Source: an uncultured Clostridium sp. (GTDB lineage Bacteria; Bacillota; Clostridia; TANB77; CAG-508). From it: 64,000 bases of DNA. Positions 46,301 through 55,112 of this stretch are shown piece by piece (the first letter of the stretch is position 1; every line of letters begins with the position of its first letter). The notes beneath the pieces were generated by a model. It did no database searches, was not told the origin of the DNA, and was given only the letters and a program-made list of their open reading frames with translations. The position numbers and the translations under genes were made by a program. The stretch lies in the NCBI GenBank assembly GCA_958422985.1, contig CATZPY010000002.1, forward strand, positions 60,415 through 124,414, in the 5' to 3' direction.

Positions 46301-46930
46301 AAAGAAGTTAATTATTTACGAACACAAATTAGAGATTTAGGAAGCATAAATATAGATTCTATTAAAGAATACCAAACATTAAAAGAAAGATATGACTTTA
46401 TGTGTGAGCAAAGGCTAGACTTAGAAAATTCTATGTCTAAACTAAAAAATGTAATTTCTGAAATGATAAATATAATGAAAACACAATTTAAAGATAAGTT
46501 TAAACTTATAAACAAAAACTTTAATGAAGTATTTACAGAATTATTTGGTGGAGGAAAAGCAGAATTAATATTAGAAAATGAAGAAGATGTTTTAAATTGT
46601 GGAATAGACATAAGAGTACAACCACCAGGCAAGAAACTACAAAATATGACATTACTATCTGGAGGAGAAAAAGCATTTACAGCAATTGCAATATTATTTG
46701 CAATACTTAAAATAAACCCAGCACCATTTTGTGTATTAGACGAAATAGAAGCAGCATTAGACGATGTTAATGTTAATAGATATGCAGAATATTTAAAGAA
46801 ATTTGCACAATATACACAATTCTTAGTAATAACACATAGAAAAGGAACAATGGAAGCAGCAGACACAGTATATGGAATAACAATGGAAGAAAACGGAATA
46901 AGTAAGTTACTTTCTATGAAACTTAAATAA
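43385..46930 (+). CDS. smc: Chromosome segregation ATPase SMC
   Basis: SMC organises and separates chromosomes with ScpA and ScpB. It has 1181 residues: Walker A GPNGSGKS (31-38), two long coiled coils around a hinge domain (about residues 515-680; GVIGIASDLVEY, GSLQ-type AMTGGS), the C-loop LLSGGEKAFTA and Walker B FCVLDEIEAALDD. The start is ATG 43385, beginning the conserved MYLKRLELQGFKSFAD; a GTG nine bases earlier would be inside the ribosome site AAAGGTGA. No rnc or ftsY neighbour is present, unlike in many Firmicutes. Confidence 0.97.
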   Translation: MYLKRLELQGFKSFADKTILEFMPGITTVIGPNGSGKSNISDAIRWVLGEQSIKSLRGAKSEDIIFAGTQNRKSLGFAEASLVFDNNDGKLPIEYAEVTVTRRIYRTGETGYFINKTPCRLKDILELFMDTGIGKDGYSIIGQGKIDEILSNKSEDRRHIFEEAAGIVKYRSRKEDSEKKLERAKLNLLRINDILAEIENNIEPLKIQSEKAKKFLSLREELKGIEVGLFLYNIDLYKERLEKITADEEIMNSTYESEERSQRLKNEEKNNLKLEINNLIEEIEKMQNIGFESTNQIEKINSNINVSEERINNIKENNIRYETEINELNEKINELKEEEKQKIAKKENLYNNKEKFEKELQEKEEELSKLTTKLSSKQLEIENKKRIIEENTDNKYEMQNEINTQDVKVDSIIKNVKSKTEELDLTISELDQSRLKKSEIEQNFLDIENKRNKIKNDLSEIENKKIEADNKIKTFELQINQLGQEIRIKESRLKFLEETEREKEGYTKSVKSLLKSTETNVELKKGLHDVVANLINVKKEYEVAIEMALGASLQNVVTETEQDAKSLIEYLRKNNLGRVTFLPISAVNGKKLEKAHLNIKGVIGIASDLVEYNNKYDGIFKNLLGRTVIVEDMEAGIAVAKKNSYSFRIVTLKGDIINSSGAMTGGSIQTKTVNILGRSREIEALKEELKGLNIKIKNKEEEKEKYIESIEDLLETIQSLETNLQEIDIEYATQKQKVELIVENVDKLVNRMDKTKQEIENLNKQKTEISEHKTQLIENLENLEEEIRKLNLEVEEFVKVNKDDQTYIDNLNMDITNLKISVSSFEESEMSIDEITERIKIDIKNNTLSLEAKKEQIEKNKQEEESLKAKIEELQNDIVKIKENVKNSGSKIEELKDSKNEKNKYLEKIEKEIEEQFTRLQDIKEQLVKIDIKKNKTSQDLEDVVNKLWEEYELTPNNAEGFAKTTDQAKTQKEVNYLRTQIRDLGSINIDSIKEYQTLKERYDFMCEQRLDLENSMSKLKNVISEMINIMKTQFKDKFKLINKNFNEVFTELFGGGKAELILENEEDVLNCGIDIRVQPPGKKLQNMTLLSGGEKAFTAIAILFAILKINPAPFCVLDEIEAALDDVNVNRYAEYLKKFAQYTQFLVITHRKGTMEAADTVYGITMEENGISKLLSMKLK

Positions 46931-46933
46931 CCA

Positions 46934-46971
46934 AAACCGGGATTTTGGGACGATCCTTAAAATCCCGGTTT
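46934..46971. repeat. Dispersed palindromic element (copy B), best copy
   Basis: AAACCGGGATTTT ... AAAATCCCGGTTT: 13 paired bases on the outside, with GGA-CGA-TCC in the centre. It starts four bases after the smc stop and lies between convergent smc and ytaF. Confidence 0.8.
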
Positions 46972-46993
46972 AACTAATATTCGAGAAATCTAT

Positions 46994-47614
46994 TTAAAAA
47001 ATTCTTAAAATCCCAATTATAATTAACAAAATTCCAGACAAGATATTCCACTTTTTTATAGAAGTGTTATATAAAACTATTTTCTTTCCAAGGACAATCC
47101 CCATATTTAAAAATAAAAATTGAAAAAGAGGAACTAATATAGGAAACAGTAAGCTATACATTCCAAAAGAAGAACTTGTAATCCCAACACATATAGAATC
47201 TAAAGAAAGAGCAAATGCCAAATAAATAGATTCATTTTTTTCTATAATTTTAGAGTTATTTAAATCAGAAGAAATTGGATTTCTAATAATTTGTATAGTA
47301 ATACCTAACGGTTTTAAAAATATTTTATGACTTTTATATTCTTTTTTTTCATTAGTATTCATTGCTTCATATATAATTAAAAAGCCCATTAAACATAGGA
47401 GAATTACGCTAATAATTTTTATTATATTAGTAGGAAAAAGAGAAACTAGAAAATATCCAAATGAAACAGAAATACATACAAAAGCAAAAGATACAATAAA
47501 CAATATAAATTTTGCAGGAGTAGATATAGATGTTTTCTTAAGACCATATGTAATTCCAATTCCTAAAGCATCTATACTAACAGATAAAGCTAGAAGAATA
47601 ATAGTAAATAGCAT
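46994..47614 (-). CDS. ytaF: MntP/YtaF-family sporulation membrane protein
   Basis: A 206-residue protein with six membrane segments in two similar halves. Each half opens with an acidic signature: LALSVSIDALGIGITYG and AFALSLDSICVGITSS. This is the plan of the MntP-like group that includes YtaF, named for sporulation in Bacillus; related MntP proteins export manganese. Of several possible starts, the ATG at 47614 has AGAGGTG at the proper distance. Transport substrate is unknown. Confidence 0.82.
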   Translation of the reverse strand: MLFTIILLALSVSIDALGIGITYGLKKTSISTPAKFILFIVSFAFVCISVSFGYFLVSLFPTNIIKIISVILLCLMGFLIIYEAMNTNEKKEYKSHKIFLKPLGITIQIIRNPISSDLNNSKIIEKNESIYLAFALSLDSICVGITSSSFGMYSLLFPILVPLFQFLFLNMGIVLGKKIVLYNTSIKKWNILSGILLIIIGILRIF

Positions 47615-47723
47615 CATATCACCTCTATACATAATATGTAAACATTAAAAATAGGTGAAAGGTTGTAATAAAAAAATAAATACAAGCATATAAATTAATA
47701 AACTATACAAAGGAGAGATTTAT

Positions 47724-50336
47724 ATGTGGCATACAAAAAATATTAAAGAAACCGCAAAAGAACTTAGGACAAATATAAAAACAGGGCTAAGTGAAGAAGA
47801 TGTAAAAATAAGACAAGAGGAATTTGGTAAAAACAAAATAGAAGAAAGTAAAAAAGTAAGTTTATTAGTAAAATTTTTAGCTCAATTTAAAGATTTTATG
47901 ATAATCATTTTAATATTAGCAGCAGGAATTTCTGCACTGGTGAGTTATTTTGAAGGAACAGGTGATTACTTTGATTCTGTAATAATTATTTCTATAGTTA
48001 TTTTTAATGGAATTATTGGGTTAATACAAGAAAATAGAGCAGAAAAATCTATAGAAGCTTTAAAAAAAATGTCTGCTCCAATTGCTAAAGTTAGAAGAAA
48101 TGGAAAAGTTTTTACAGTAAATGGAGAAGATATAGTTCCAGGAGATATTGTTATTTTAGAAACAGGTTGCTATGTTCCGGCAGATATTAGGCTAATAAAT
48201 ACATATAATTTAAAAATAGAAGAGGCCAGCTTAACGGGTGAAACAGAGGCTGTAGAAAAGGATGAAAATATATTATTCGAAAATGAAAAAGTTGCACTTG
48301 GTGATAGAATTAATATGGCGTTTGCTAGTACAGCTGTGGTAAATGGACATGCAGAAGGAATAGTAACCAATATAGGAATGGGAACAGAAGTAGGAAAAAT
48401 TGCAAATATGATAATAAAAAATGAAGCACCTACAACACCAATACAAAAAAAGTTAGAAGAAGTTGGAAAAGTGTTAGGAATTGCGTGCATTGTTATTTGT
48501 GCATTAATATTTTTAATAGGAGTTATAAAGAAAATATCTGTAGTAGAAATGTTTATGACATCTGTAGGGTTAGCTGTTGCAGCAATTCCAGAAGGACTTC
48601 CTGCAATTGTAACAATAATTCTTTCTATAGCAGTAACTAAGATGGCAAAAAGAAATGCAATAATAAGAAAATTGCCAGCAGTAGAAACACTGGGGAGTAG
48701 TAAAGTAATTTGTTCAGATAAGACTGGTACACTTACAGAAAACAATATGAAAGTTGTAGAAATTATAGGAAATAAAGAAAAAGTGCTAGAATATGGCGCA
48801 TTATGTTGCAATTGTGAGGTAGTAGAAGGAAAGGTGGAAGGTGAAGCAACAGAAGTTGCGATTGTAAAAGAGGCAATTAAGGAAAAGAAAAATAAAGTAT
48901 TACCACGAATATACGAAATTCCATTTGATTCAAATAGAAAATTAATGACAGTAATAAATGAACTAGAAAATGGAAAATATAGAATTATAACAAAAGGTGC
49001 TCCAGAAATATTGTTAAATATATGTGATAGCTACGAAGAAAATAATAGTGTAAATAAAATAAACAGCATATTTTTAAGTAACATAAAAAATAAGAATGAA
49101 AAAATGGCAAAAAATGCTTTAAGGGTATTAGGAGTAGCATATTTAGATGTAGATATAATGCCAAAAGAAATAACACCAGACTTTATAGAAAAGGGGTTAA
49201 CTTTTATAGGTTTAATTGGAATGATAGATCCACCAAGAAAAGGTGTAAAGGAAGCAGTTTTAGCGTGTAGAAGAGCAGGAATAAAAACAGTGATGATTAC
49301 AGGAGACCATATAACAACAGCAAAAGCAATTGCTAAAGATTTAGAAATATTAAGAGGAAATGAAATTGCTATAACAGGTCAAGAATTAGACAAAATTCCA
49401 GATAGCAAATTGGAAAAAGAAATAATGCACTACTCTGTTTTTGCAAGGGTTACACCGGAGCATAAAGTTAGAATTGTTAAGGCTTTTCAACAAACTGGAG
49501 CTGTAGTTGCAATGACAGGTGATGGGGTAAATGACGCACCAGCTTTAAAAAAATCTAACATAGGAATTGCAATGGGGCTAAAAGGTACAGATGTTGCAAA
49601 AAATGCAGCAGATATGATTTTAAATGATGATAATTTTGTTACTATTGTTAGTGCAGTAAAACAAGGGAGAAATATATTTGACAACATAAAAAAAGCAATT
49701 CATTTTTTAATTGCCACAAATATAGGGGAAATAGTTACAATTTTTGTTGGGTTATTATTAGGTGTAAAGTCGCCATTACTTGCAATACAACTATTATGGG
49801 TCAATTTAGTTACAGATTCCTTGCCAGCAATAGCGTTAGGATTAGAACCACCAGAAAAAGATATAATGAATAGACCACCAAGAGATGCTAAAAAGAGCAT
49901 ATTTGCAGATGGATTAATGGGTAAAATAGTATCAGAAGGTTTTATGATTGGAATGTTTACGATATTAGCATTTTTTATAGGAAATAAATATTATGGAATA
50001 GAAGTTGCAAGAACAATGGCTTTTATAAGTTTAGGAATGTTAGAGTTAATACATAGTTTTAATGTAAAAAGTGAAGAATCAATATTTAAAGTAGGAATAT
50101 TAGAAAATAAATATTTAATAGGAGCATTTTTATTAGGAACAGTATTACAATTAGGAATAGTATTTGTACCAACTTTAGCAGAGTTATTTAAGTTAACAGA
50201 ATTAAATTCTATTCAATGGTTAATAACTTTAGGAATTTCTGTAGCACCAATTGTTATAATAGAAATTCAGAAAAAATTTAACGAACTTAAATTTGGGAAG
50301 GTGGTATATGACTATAAATTAAAACAAGAAATATAA
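47724..50336 (+). CDS. Calcium-type P-type (P2A) cation ATPase
   Basis: An 870-residue P-type pump. In order: the cation-ATPase N-terminus, the actuator loop with LTGETEAVEK, the M4 motif AAIPEGLPAIVT, the phosphorylated Asp332 in CSDKTGTLT, the KGAPE nucleotide site, TGDHITTAKAIA, the hinge MTGDGVNDAPALK, and a C-terminal group of six membrane segments with NLVTDSLPAIALG. These fit bacterial relatives of the sarcoplasmic calcium pump. It would export calcium or a related cation. AGGAGAG precedes the ATG. Confidence 0.9.
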   Translation: MWHTKNIKETAKELRTNIKTGLSEEDVKIRQEEFGKNKIEESKKVSLLVKFLAQFKDFMIIILILAAGISALVSYFEGTGDYFDSVIIISIVIFNGIIGLIQENRAEKSIEALKKMSAPIAKVRRNGKVFTVNGEDIVPGDIVILETGCYVPADIRLINTYNLKIEEASLTGETEAVEKDENILFENEKVALGDRINMAFASTAVVNGHAEGIVTNIGMGTEVGKIANMIIKNEAPTTPIQKKLEEVGKVLGIACIVICALIFLIGVIKKISVVEMFMTSVGLAVAAIPEGLPAIVTIILSIAVTKMAKRNAIIRKLPAVETLGSSKVICSDKTGTLTENNMKVVEIIGNKEKVLEYGALCCNCEVVEGKVEGEATEVAIVKEAIKEKKNKVLPRIYEIPFDSNRKLMTVINELENGKYRIITKGAPEILLNICDSYEENNSVNKINSIFLSNIKNKNEKMAKNALRVLGVAYLDVDIMPKEITPDFIEKGLTFIGLIGMIDPPRKGVKEAVLACRRAGIKTVMITGDHITTAKAIAKDLEILRGNEIAITGQELDKIPDSKLEKEIMHYSVFARVTPEHKVRIVKAFQQTGAVVAMTGDGVNDAPALKKSNIGIAMGLKGTDVAKNAADMILNDDNFVTIVSAVKQGRNIFDNIKKAIHFLIATNIGEIVTIFVGLLLGVKSPLLAIQLLWVNLVTDSLPAIALGLEPPEKDIMNRPPRDAKKSIFADGLMGKIVSEGFMIGMFTILAFFIGNKYYGIEVARTMAFISLGMLELIHSFNVKSEESIFKVGILENKYLIGAFLLGTVLQLGIVFVPTLAELFKLTELNSIQWLITLGISVAPIVIIEIQKKFNELKFGKVVYDYKLKQEI

Positions 50337-50357
50337 TTTAGTAAATACACAAAAAAT

Positions 50358-50405
50358 AAGCGTGCTATAGAAAATTTGTATTATAAATCTATAGTACGCT
50401 TTTAT
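50358..50405. terminator. Bidirectional terminator between the P-ATPase and the PBP gene
   Basis: AAGCGTGCTATAGA pairs with TCTATAGTACGCTT around a 16-base loop, followed by TTTAT. Confidence 0.85.
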
Positions 50406-50445
50406 TTAGAATAATTTTTTTAGTTTAAAATTAATTTATAAAAAA

Positions 50446-52722
50446 TTATTGGTTTGTTCCGTCATTATCAGTGGATAATATTAATTTTACAATTGTACCT
50501 TCTTCAACAGCTGTATCTACCATTATACTTTGGCTTACAACTGTTCCAGAACCTTCGGAAGTAATATTTATATTATTAGCTTTAGCCATGTTCTCTGCTT
50601 GTGAAAGTGATTTACCTTTAAAATCTGGTACTTTTACAGAAACTCTTGTATCATTTTCTGCTGAATATAAAACTATAATAGATTTTTTAGGAATACTAGA
50701 GCCAGGCTTTGGGTTTTGGTCTGTTACTAATGTTGTATTTTTATCACCACTAATATTAATTTTTGTATTAAAACCAGCTTGTTTTAATATTTTTTCTGCT
50801 TCTGTAACAGTTTTATTTCTAATATCTGGAACAGTTACATAACTTGTATTTTCTTCTACAGGAGATGTAGGAGTTTGTATGTTACTAGAATTTATACCTA
50901 AAATAGGTAGAATTTCAGTTAACATTTGAGAAATTACAGGACCACAAACTTGACCTCCTTGGTGACTACCTTGTCCATTAGGATTTGGGTTATGTATAGC
51001 CATTAGTAAACAAATTTCTGGCTTTTCGGTAGGAGCAATTGCAACATATGAAGCAATATAACCTTCATCTTCACGCCCAGCTTGTGGCTCAGATGTACCA
51101 GTTTTACCACCTATAGAATAACCTTCAACTTTAGCAAGTCTTCCAGAACCATCGTCTACAACAGATTTCATTAAATCTCTCATTCTTTCAGAAGTAGATT
51201 TAGAAATAACTTGTCTTACTTGAACAGGTTCTATATCTGTAGTAGTACCAGTTTCTGGGTTTATAATTTGTTTTACAATTCTTGGTTTCATTAAAATTCC
51301 ATCATTAGCTATTGCAGAAATAGCAGATACTAATTGGATAGGTGTAATTGTAAATCTTTGACCAAAAGACATTGTTGCAAGTTCTACATCGTTAACATCT
51401 TCTAGTTCCCAATAGGTACTACTAGCTTCTTGAGGCAAATCTATATTAGTTTTATTAAAGAAGCCAAATGCTTCGTAATATTTATATAATGTAGGAGCAC
51501 CTATTCTTTGACCCAATTGCATAAGTGAAGGGTTACATGAAACTTGAAGAGCTTGTCTTAATGTTTTAGTGCCTTTATGACCTTGTGTCCAACAGCTAAT
51601 TTTTCTATCTGCAACAACATAAACACCATCACAGTAAAAATCACCAGCAACATCTTCAGATGTAATATTTTCTTCTAAAGCAACAGCAGCAGTTATTAAC
51701 TTATATGGTGAACCAGGTTCATAAGGTGAAGAAATTACATCATTTTTCCACATACTGTATAATTCGTTAGACTGTGTAGCAGAGTCTAATTTGTCCCATG
51801 TACTTTTTAATTCATCTGTATTTGGTTCGAATGGAGTATTTAAATTATAATCTGGATAACACGCCATTCCCAAAACGTCTCCAGTACTAGGTGCTAATGC
51901 AACAACTGTACCGCTGTCAGCATGGTTTTCTTCAACAGCCTGTTTTAAATATTTTTCTAAAATAGTTTGAATATTAAAATCTAATGTTAAGACAATATTA
52001 CTACCATTTTCTGCAGGAATATAAGTTTGGTTACTATCTGGAATTTCTTCCCTAATTGCATCTGTTGATGTTGTTAGTTTTCCAGGAGTACCTTGTAAAA
52101 CTTTATTCCAACTATCTTCTATTCCTTGAATACCTGTGTTATCTGTACCACAAAAGCCTATTAAGTTGGAAGCTAGATTGTTGTAAGGATAAACTCTTTT
52201 AGTATCTTCGTCTATATTTATACCAGTACTTATTTTTTCTTCTTCCATCCAAGATTTTAATTCATCAATTTTAGTTTTATCAACTTTTTTGGCTATAGTT
52301 TGAACATTAGAAGTACTATTGACTTTTTCTAAAGTTTCATCATAATTTAATTCGAAAATATCTGAAAAAGCTTTTGCAACTTTTTCTTTCTTAGCTTTAG
52401 TTTCTTCTGGAGTATTTGCAACTATTTTTTTAGGATTAATTGTTACAGTATCTGTGGGCGTACTAATCGCTAAGGTTTTTCCGGTAGAATCGTAAATAGT
52501 TCCTCTGCTAGTACTTATAATTTGATCTGTAGTTTGTTGATTATATGCTTTTTCCTTTAATGCAGGACCTTGAACAAATTGAAGCCAAATAAGCCTAATT
52601 AGTAGTAGCAAAAATATTATAAGCAAAGAAGCAAGCACAATTCGAAACTTCTTTACAGCTAATAAATTAGTAGAAAACTCATTATTAGCAGATTTATATA
52701 ATTTATTATTTTTCTTTTTCAT
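50446..52722 (-). CDS. Class B penicillin-binding protein with two PASTA domains (SpoVD/FtsI type)
   Basis: A monofunctional transpeptidase that cross-links the wall. One N-terminal membrane segment (about 28-48), the PBP dimer domain (RGTIYDSTGKTLA), then the transpeptidase motifs Ser338-x-x-Lys341 (GSPYK), SCN (394-396) and KTGT (539-542). Two PASTA domains close the protein (about 635-693 and 696-750), each starting with a VPD motif. Two PASTA domains are seen in PBP2x-type proteins; SpoVD-type PBPs often carry one. The stand-alone location, without mraW or mraY beside it, leaves open division versus spore-cortex synthesis. Confidence 0.9.
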   Translation of the reverse strand: MKKKNNKLYKSANNEFSTNLLAVKKFRIVLASLLIIFLLLLIRLIWLQFVQGPALKEKAYNQQTTDQIISTSRGTIYDSTGKTLAISTPTDTVTINPKKIVANTPEETKAKKEKVAKAFSDIFELNYDETLEKVNSTSNVQTIAKKVDKTKIDELKSWMEEEKISTGINIDEDTKRVYPYNNLASNLIGFCGTDNTGIQGIEDSWNKVLQGTPGKLTTSTDAIREEIPDSNQTYIPAENGSNIVLTLDFNIQTILEKYLKQAVEENHADSGTVVALAPSTGDVLGMACYPDYNLNTPFEPNTDELKSTWDKLDSATQSNELYSMWKNDVISSPYEPGSPYKLITAAVALEENITSEDVAGDFYCDGVYVVADRKISCWTQGHKGTKTLRQALQVSCNPSLMQLGQRIGAPTLYKYYEAFGFFNKTNIDLPQEASSTYWELEDVNDVELATMSFGQRFTITPIQLVSAISAIANDGILMKPRIVKQIINPETGTTTDIEPVQVRQVISKSTSERMRDLMKSVVDDGSGRLAKVEGYSIGGKTGTSEPQAGREDEGYIASYVAIAPTEKPEICLLMAIHNPNPNGQGSHQGGQVCGPVISQMLTEILPILGINSSNIQTPTSPVEENTSYVTVPDIRNKTVTEAEKILKQAGFNTKINISGDKNTTLVTDQNPKPGSSIPKKSIIVLYSAENDTRVSVKVPDFKGKSLSQAENMAKANNINITSEGSGTVVSQSIMVDTAVEEGTIVKLILSTDNDGTNQ

Positions 52723-52735
52723 AAAATCACCTAAA

Positions 52736-52800
52736 TTTTAATAGGGATTAAGGAACTGCCTTCGTTGGGGACGGGGGGACGGTCCTTAAAATCCCGTTAA
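52736..52800. repeat. Dispersed palindromic element with G-rich insertion (copy C)
   Basis: TTAATAGGGATTAAGGAAC on the left and GTCCTTAAAATCCCGTTAA on the right frame a centre with GGGGACGGGGGGAC, unusual for this AT-rich region. It lies between the divergent PBP and rsmA genes, so it may affect both promoters. Confidence 0.7.
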
Positions 52801-52874
52801 TATAAAATACTTAATATATTTTATATTAAGTATTTTGTAAAATCAATAAGAATATATATTTTTAAACAAAGAAT

Positions 52875-52904
52875 TTGACATAATTCTAGCATACTTGTTA
52901 TAAT
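52875..52904 (+). promoter_or_regulatory. Promoter of rsmA
   Basis: TTGACA (52875-52880), 18 bases, TATAAT (52899-52904) with TGT before it as an extended -10. Confidence 0.82.
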
Positions 52905-52937
52905 ATAAAGGAAATTCTTAGAAAATGGAGATAAAAC

Positions 52938-53789
52938 ATGAATTTATATAATGAAACAAAATTTTTAATGGAAAAATATAATATAAAAGCAAATAAAAAT
53001 TTAGGACAAAATTTTTTAGTAGATGAAAATGTTATAGAAACAGCAATAGAAAAATCTAATATAGAAAAAGATGATTTAGTAATAGAAATAGGTCCAGGGC
53101 TTGGAACTCTTACAAAATATTTGTTAGAAAAAGCAGGAAGAGTGATTTGTGTAGAATTAGATGAAAGAATGATAAAAATATTAGAAGAAAGATTCTTTTT
53201 ATATGATAATTTTGAAGTTATAAATAATGATATACTAAAGGTTGATTTAGATGAAATAATAGATAAGGCAAAAAAAGAATACAATTTAAAAAGTGCTAAA
53301 ATAGTAGCCAATTTGCCATATTATATAACAACACCAATAATAATGAAATTATTAGAAAATAAAGTAATGGTAGATAGTATAACTGTAATGATCCAAAAAG
53401 AAGTTGCAGATCGTTTAGCAGAAATTCCAGGAGGTAAAAATACTGGTGCAATAACATATGCGGTGTATTACTATGGTGAAACTGAAAAAATATTAGAAGT
53501 GCCAAAAACATCTTTTATACCAGAGCCTTCTGTAACATCTGAAGTAATAAAAATAAAAATTAGAAATAATCCACCAGTATTGGTAAAAGATGAAAAAGCA
53601 TTTTTTAATTTAATAAAAGTTGCATTTTTACAAAGAAGAAAAACATTAATGAATGCATTAACAAATAATGGAATAGCTAACAAAGAAAATTTATTAGCTA
53701 TATTACGTAAATTTGATATAGATGAAAAAATAAGAAGTGAAAAATTAACAATTGAAGAATTTGCAAATATTGCGAATGAATTGTATTAA
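52938..53789 (+). CDS. rsmA: 16S rRNA (adenine1518-N6/adenine1519-N6)-dimethyltransferase
   Basis: RsmA (KsgA) dimethylates two adenines near the 3' end of 16S rRNA during 30S maturation. The motifs are NLGQNFLVDE at the start, VIEIGPGLGTLT (SAM binding), ELDERM, and NLPYYITTPI (target base). Length 283 is normal. A GGAG ribosome site lies before the ATG. Confidence 0.96.
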   Translation: MNLYNETKFLMEKYNIKANKNLGQNFLVDENVIETAIEKSNIEKDDLVIEIGPGLGTLTKYLLEKAGRVICVELDERMIKILEERFFLYDNFEVINNDILKVDLDEIIDKAKKEYNLKSAKIVANLPYYITTPIIMKLLENKVMVDSITVMIQKEVADRLAEIPGGKNTGAITYAVYYYGETEKILEVPKTSFIPEPSVTSEVIKIKIRNNPPVLVKDEKAFFNLIKVAFLQRRKTLMNALTNNGIANKENLLAILRKFDIDEKIRSEKLTIEEFANIANELY

Positions 53790-53815
53790 ATAATAATTTA
53801 GTAGTTAAATTATTA

Positions 53816-53844
53816 TTGCCAAAGATATATTAAAATGATATAAT
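53816..53844 (+). promoter_or_regulatory. Promoter of the sortase gene
   Basis: TTGCCA (53816-53821), 17 bases, TATAAT (53839-53844). Confidence 0.75.
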
Positions 53845-53878
53845 AATTTTGTATAAAAGATAAGAAAGGGAGGTAAAC

Positions 53879-54622
53879 ATGAATCAAATTCTGGTTACGG
53901 AAAAATTGTATATAACACCGGAAATAAAGCGAAAAAAGAAAGTTTACAAATTCGAATTTTTTATTTCACTTGTAATAGTTTGTGTCTTATCTTCTTATTA
54001 CATATATGCAGAATATAATAAAAACAAAGATGAAGCTGTTTCGCAAGATATATTAGCACAAGCAAATATAGTGGGAGAAGACCAAACAACAAAAACTCAA
54101 GATAAGCTAGTTGTAATGCTGAATAATGATGTAAATACTATAGCAGAAGAGGCAGAGGTAGAAAACTTAAACGTAGATGAAGAAACAAAAAGTGTATTAA
54201 ATAAGGAGTTTGTAACTTCAGATGGAAATGTATATAAACCAATAGCAACTATTAGGATTCCAAAAATTAATATATATTATCCAATTCTTTCAGACACAAC
54301 AGAAGAATTACTAAAAAAAGCTCCTACTAAGTTTTGGGGAAATGATCCAAACGAAGTTGGTAATTTTTGTATAGCTGGTCATAATTATAGAAATAAAAAA
54401 TTCTTTAGTAAAGTTCCAACTCTTACTAATGGTGATATAATAGAAATTACAGACACAAAGGGAAGAATGGTAAAATATACTGTTTATAACAAATATAATG
54501 TTACAGAAGATGATATGACGCCAACTAGTCCGCTAACAAATGGTAGAAAAGATATTACATTAATAACTTGTACAGATGATTCGAAGGAAAGAGTAATAGT
54601 GAAAGCAACAGAGGTGTTATAA
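53879..54622 (+). CDS. Class D-like sortase
   Basis: Sortases link surface proteins to the wall by a transpeptidation reaction. This 247-residue protein has one membrane segment (about 26-44), a linker of about 70 residues, then the catalytic domain with ATIRIPKINIYYPI, His168 in AGHNY, Cys231 in LITCTDD and Arg238. ITLITCT fits class D or E enzymes. No substrate with a clear LPxTx signal is in the window; the giant surface protein has none I can see. AAGGGAGGT precedes the ATG. Confidence 0.88.
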   Translation: MNQILVTEKLYITPEIKRKKKVYKFEFFISLVIVCVLSSYYIYAEYNKNKDEAVSQDILAQANIVGEDQTTKTQDKLVVMLNNDVNTIAEEAEVENLNVDEETKSVLNKEFVTSDGNVYKPIATIRIPKINIYYPILSDTTEELLKKAPTKFWGNDPNEVGNFCIAGHNYRNKKFFSKVPTLTNGDIIEITDTKGRMVKYTVYNKYNVTEDDMTPTSPLTNGRKDITLITCTDDSKERVIVKATEVL

Positions 54623-54798
54623 TGGAATATAATGTAGGCGATATAGTAAGAACTAAAAAGCCACACCCATGTGGGAGTAAATTGTGGAAAATAACAAGAG
54701 TTGGTATAGACTTTGGCTTAAAGTGTGAAGGATGTGGACATTTTATATTGGTTGAAAGGAAAAAAGCTTTAAAAATGATAACAAAAAAAATGAATTAA
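54622..54798 (+). CDS. DUF951-family small zinc-ribbon-like protein
   Basis: A 58-residue protein starting MEYNVGDIVRTKKPHPCGSK and containing CxxC (KCEGCGHFILVER), which is the DUF951 pattern; a further cysteine at 17 could complete a metal site. Its ATG overlaps the sortase stop by one base (TAATG), and GAGGTG sits five bases before it, so it is translated with the sortase. Function is unknown. Confidence 0.88.
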   Translation: MEYNVGDIVRTKKPHPCGSKLWKITRVGIDFGLKCEGCGHFILVERKKALKMITKKMN

Positions 54799-54826
54799 AG
54801 ATTTAGATATATTTCTAGAGTGTTAA

Positions 54827-54871
54827 AAAGAAAGTAGTAACAAAAGTGATTGTGTTGCACTTTCTTTTTTT
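54827..54871 (+). terminator. Terminator after the sortase-DUF951 pair
   Basis: AAAGAAAGT pairs with ACTTTCTTT, followed by T residues. Confidence 0.75.
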
Positions 54872-54969
54872 ATGGTAAAAAATTTTTTTGAAGGAGAAAT
54901 TTCTGTAGTAGAGAATTATGGCATACCTAAGATTTTTGTAATATAGCGAATATAAGAATGTTTTTTTAC

Positions 54970-54998
54970 TTGAGAATATATTCAGAATATGTTAGAAT
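54970..54998 (+). promoter_or_regulatory. Promoter of the two-winged-helix protein gene
   Basis: TTGAGA (54970-54975), 17 bases, TAGAAT (54993-54998). The gap 54799-55112 otherwise holds only the terminator before it and about 110 bases of leader with no recognised structure. Confidence 0.55.
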
Positions 54999-55112
54999 GT
55001 TTGAGACTGCTAAGTTTTGCTTATCTTTCAATAAGAGTTTATTAAAAGAAAGGATGATGTACAGAAAAAAAGTTGTAACCCGTTAATCGTGTTTTTATAA
55101 AAGGAGAATATT

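Noticed and set aside
46985..47020. TTCTTAAAATCCCAATTA near the ytaF end resembles an arm of the dispersed palindrome
   Set aside because: It lies within the ytaF coding sequence and codes for its conserved last membrane segment; no matching second arm is present.
48170..48811. Long open frame of 213 codons on the minus strand inside the P-type ATPase gene
   Set aside because: It is a mirror of the real gene in another frame, with no ribosome site, and its translation is low-complexity and Ser/Ile/Phe-rich. Similar frames opposite addB and smc were rejected for the same reason.
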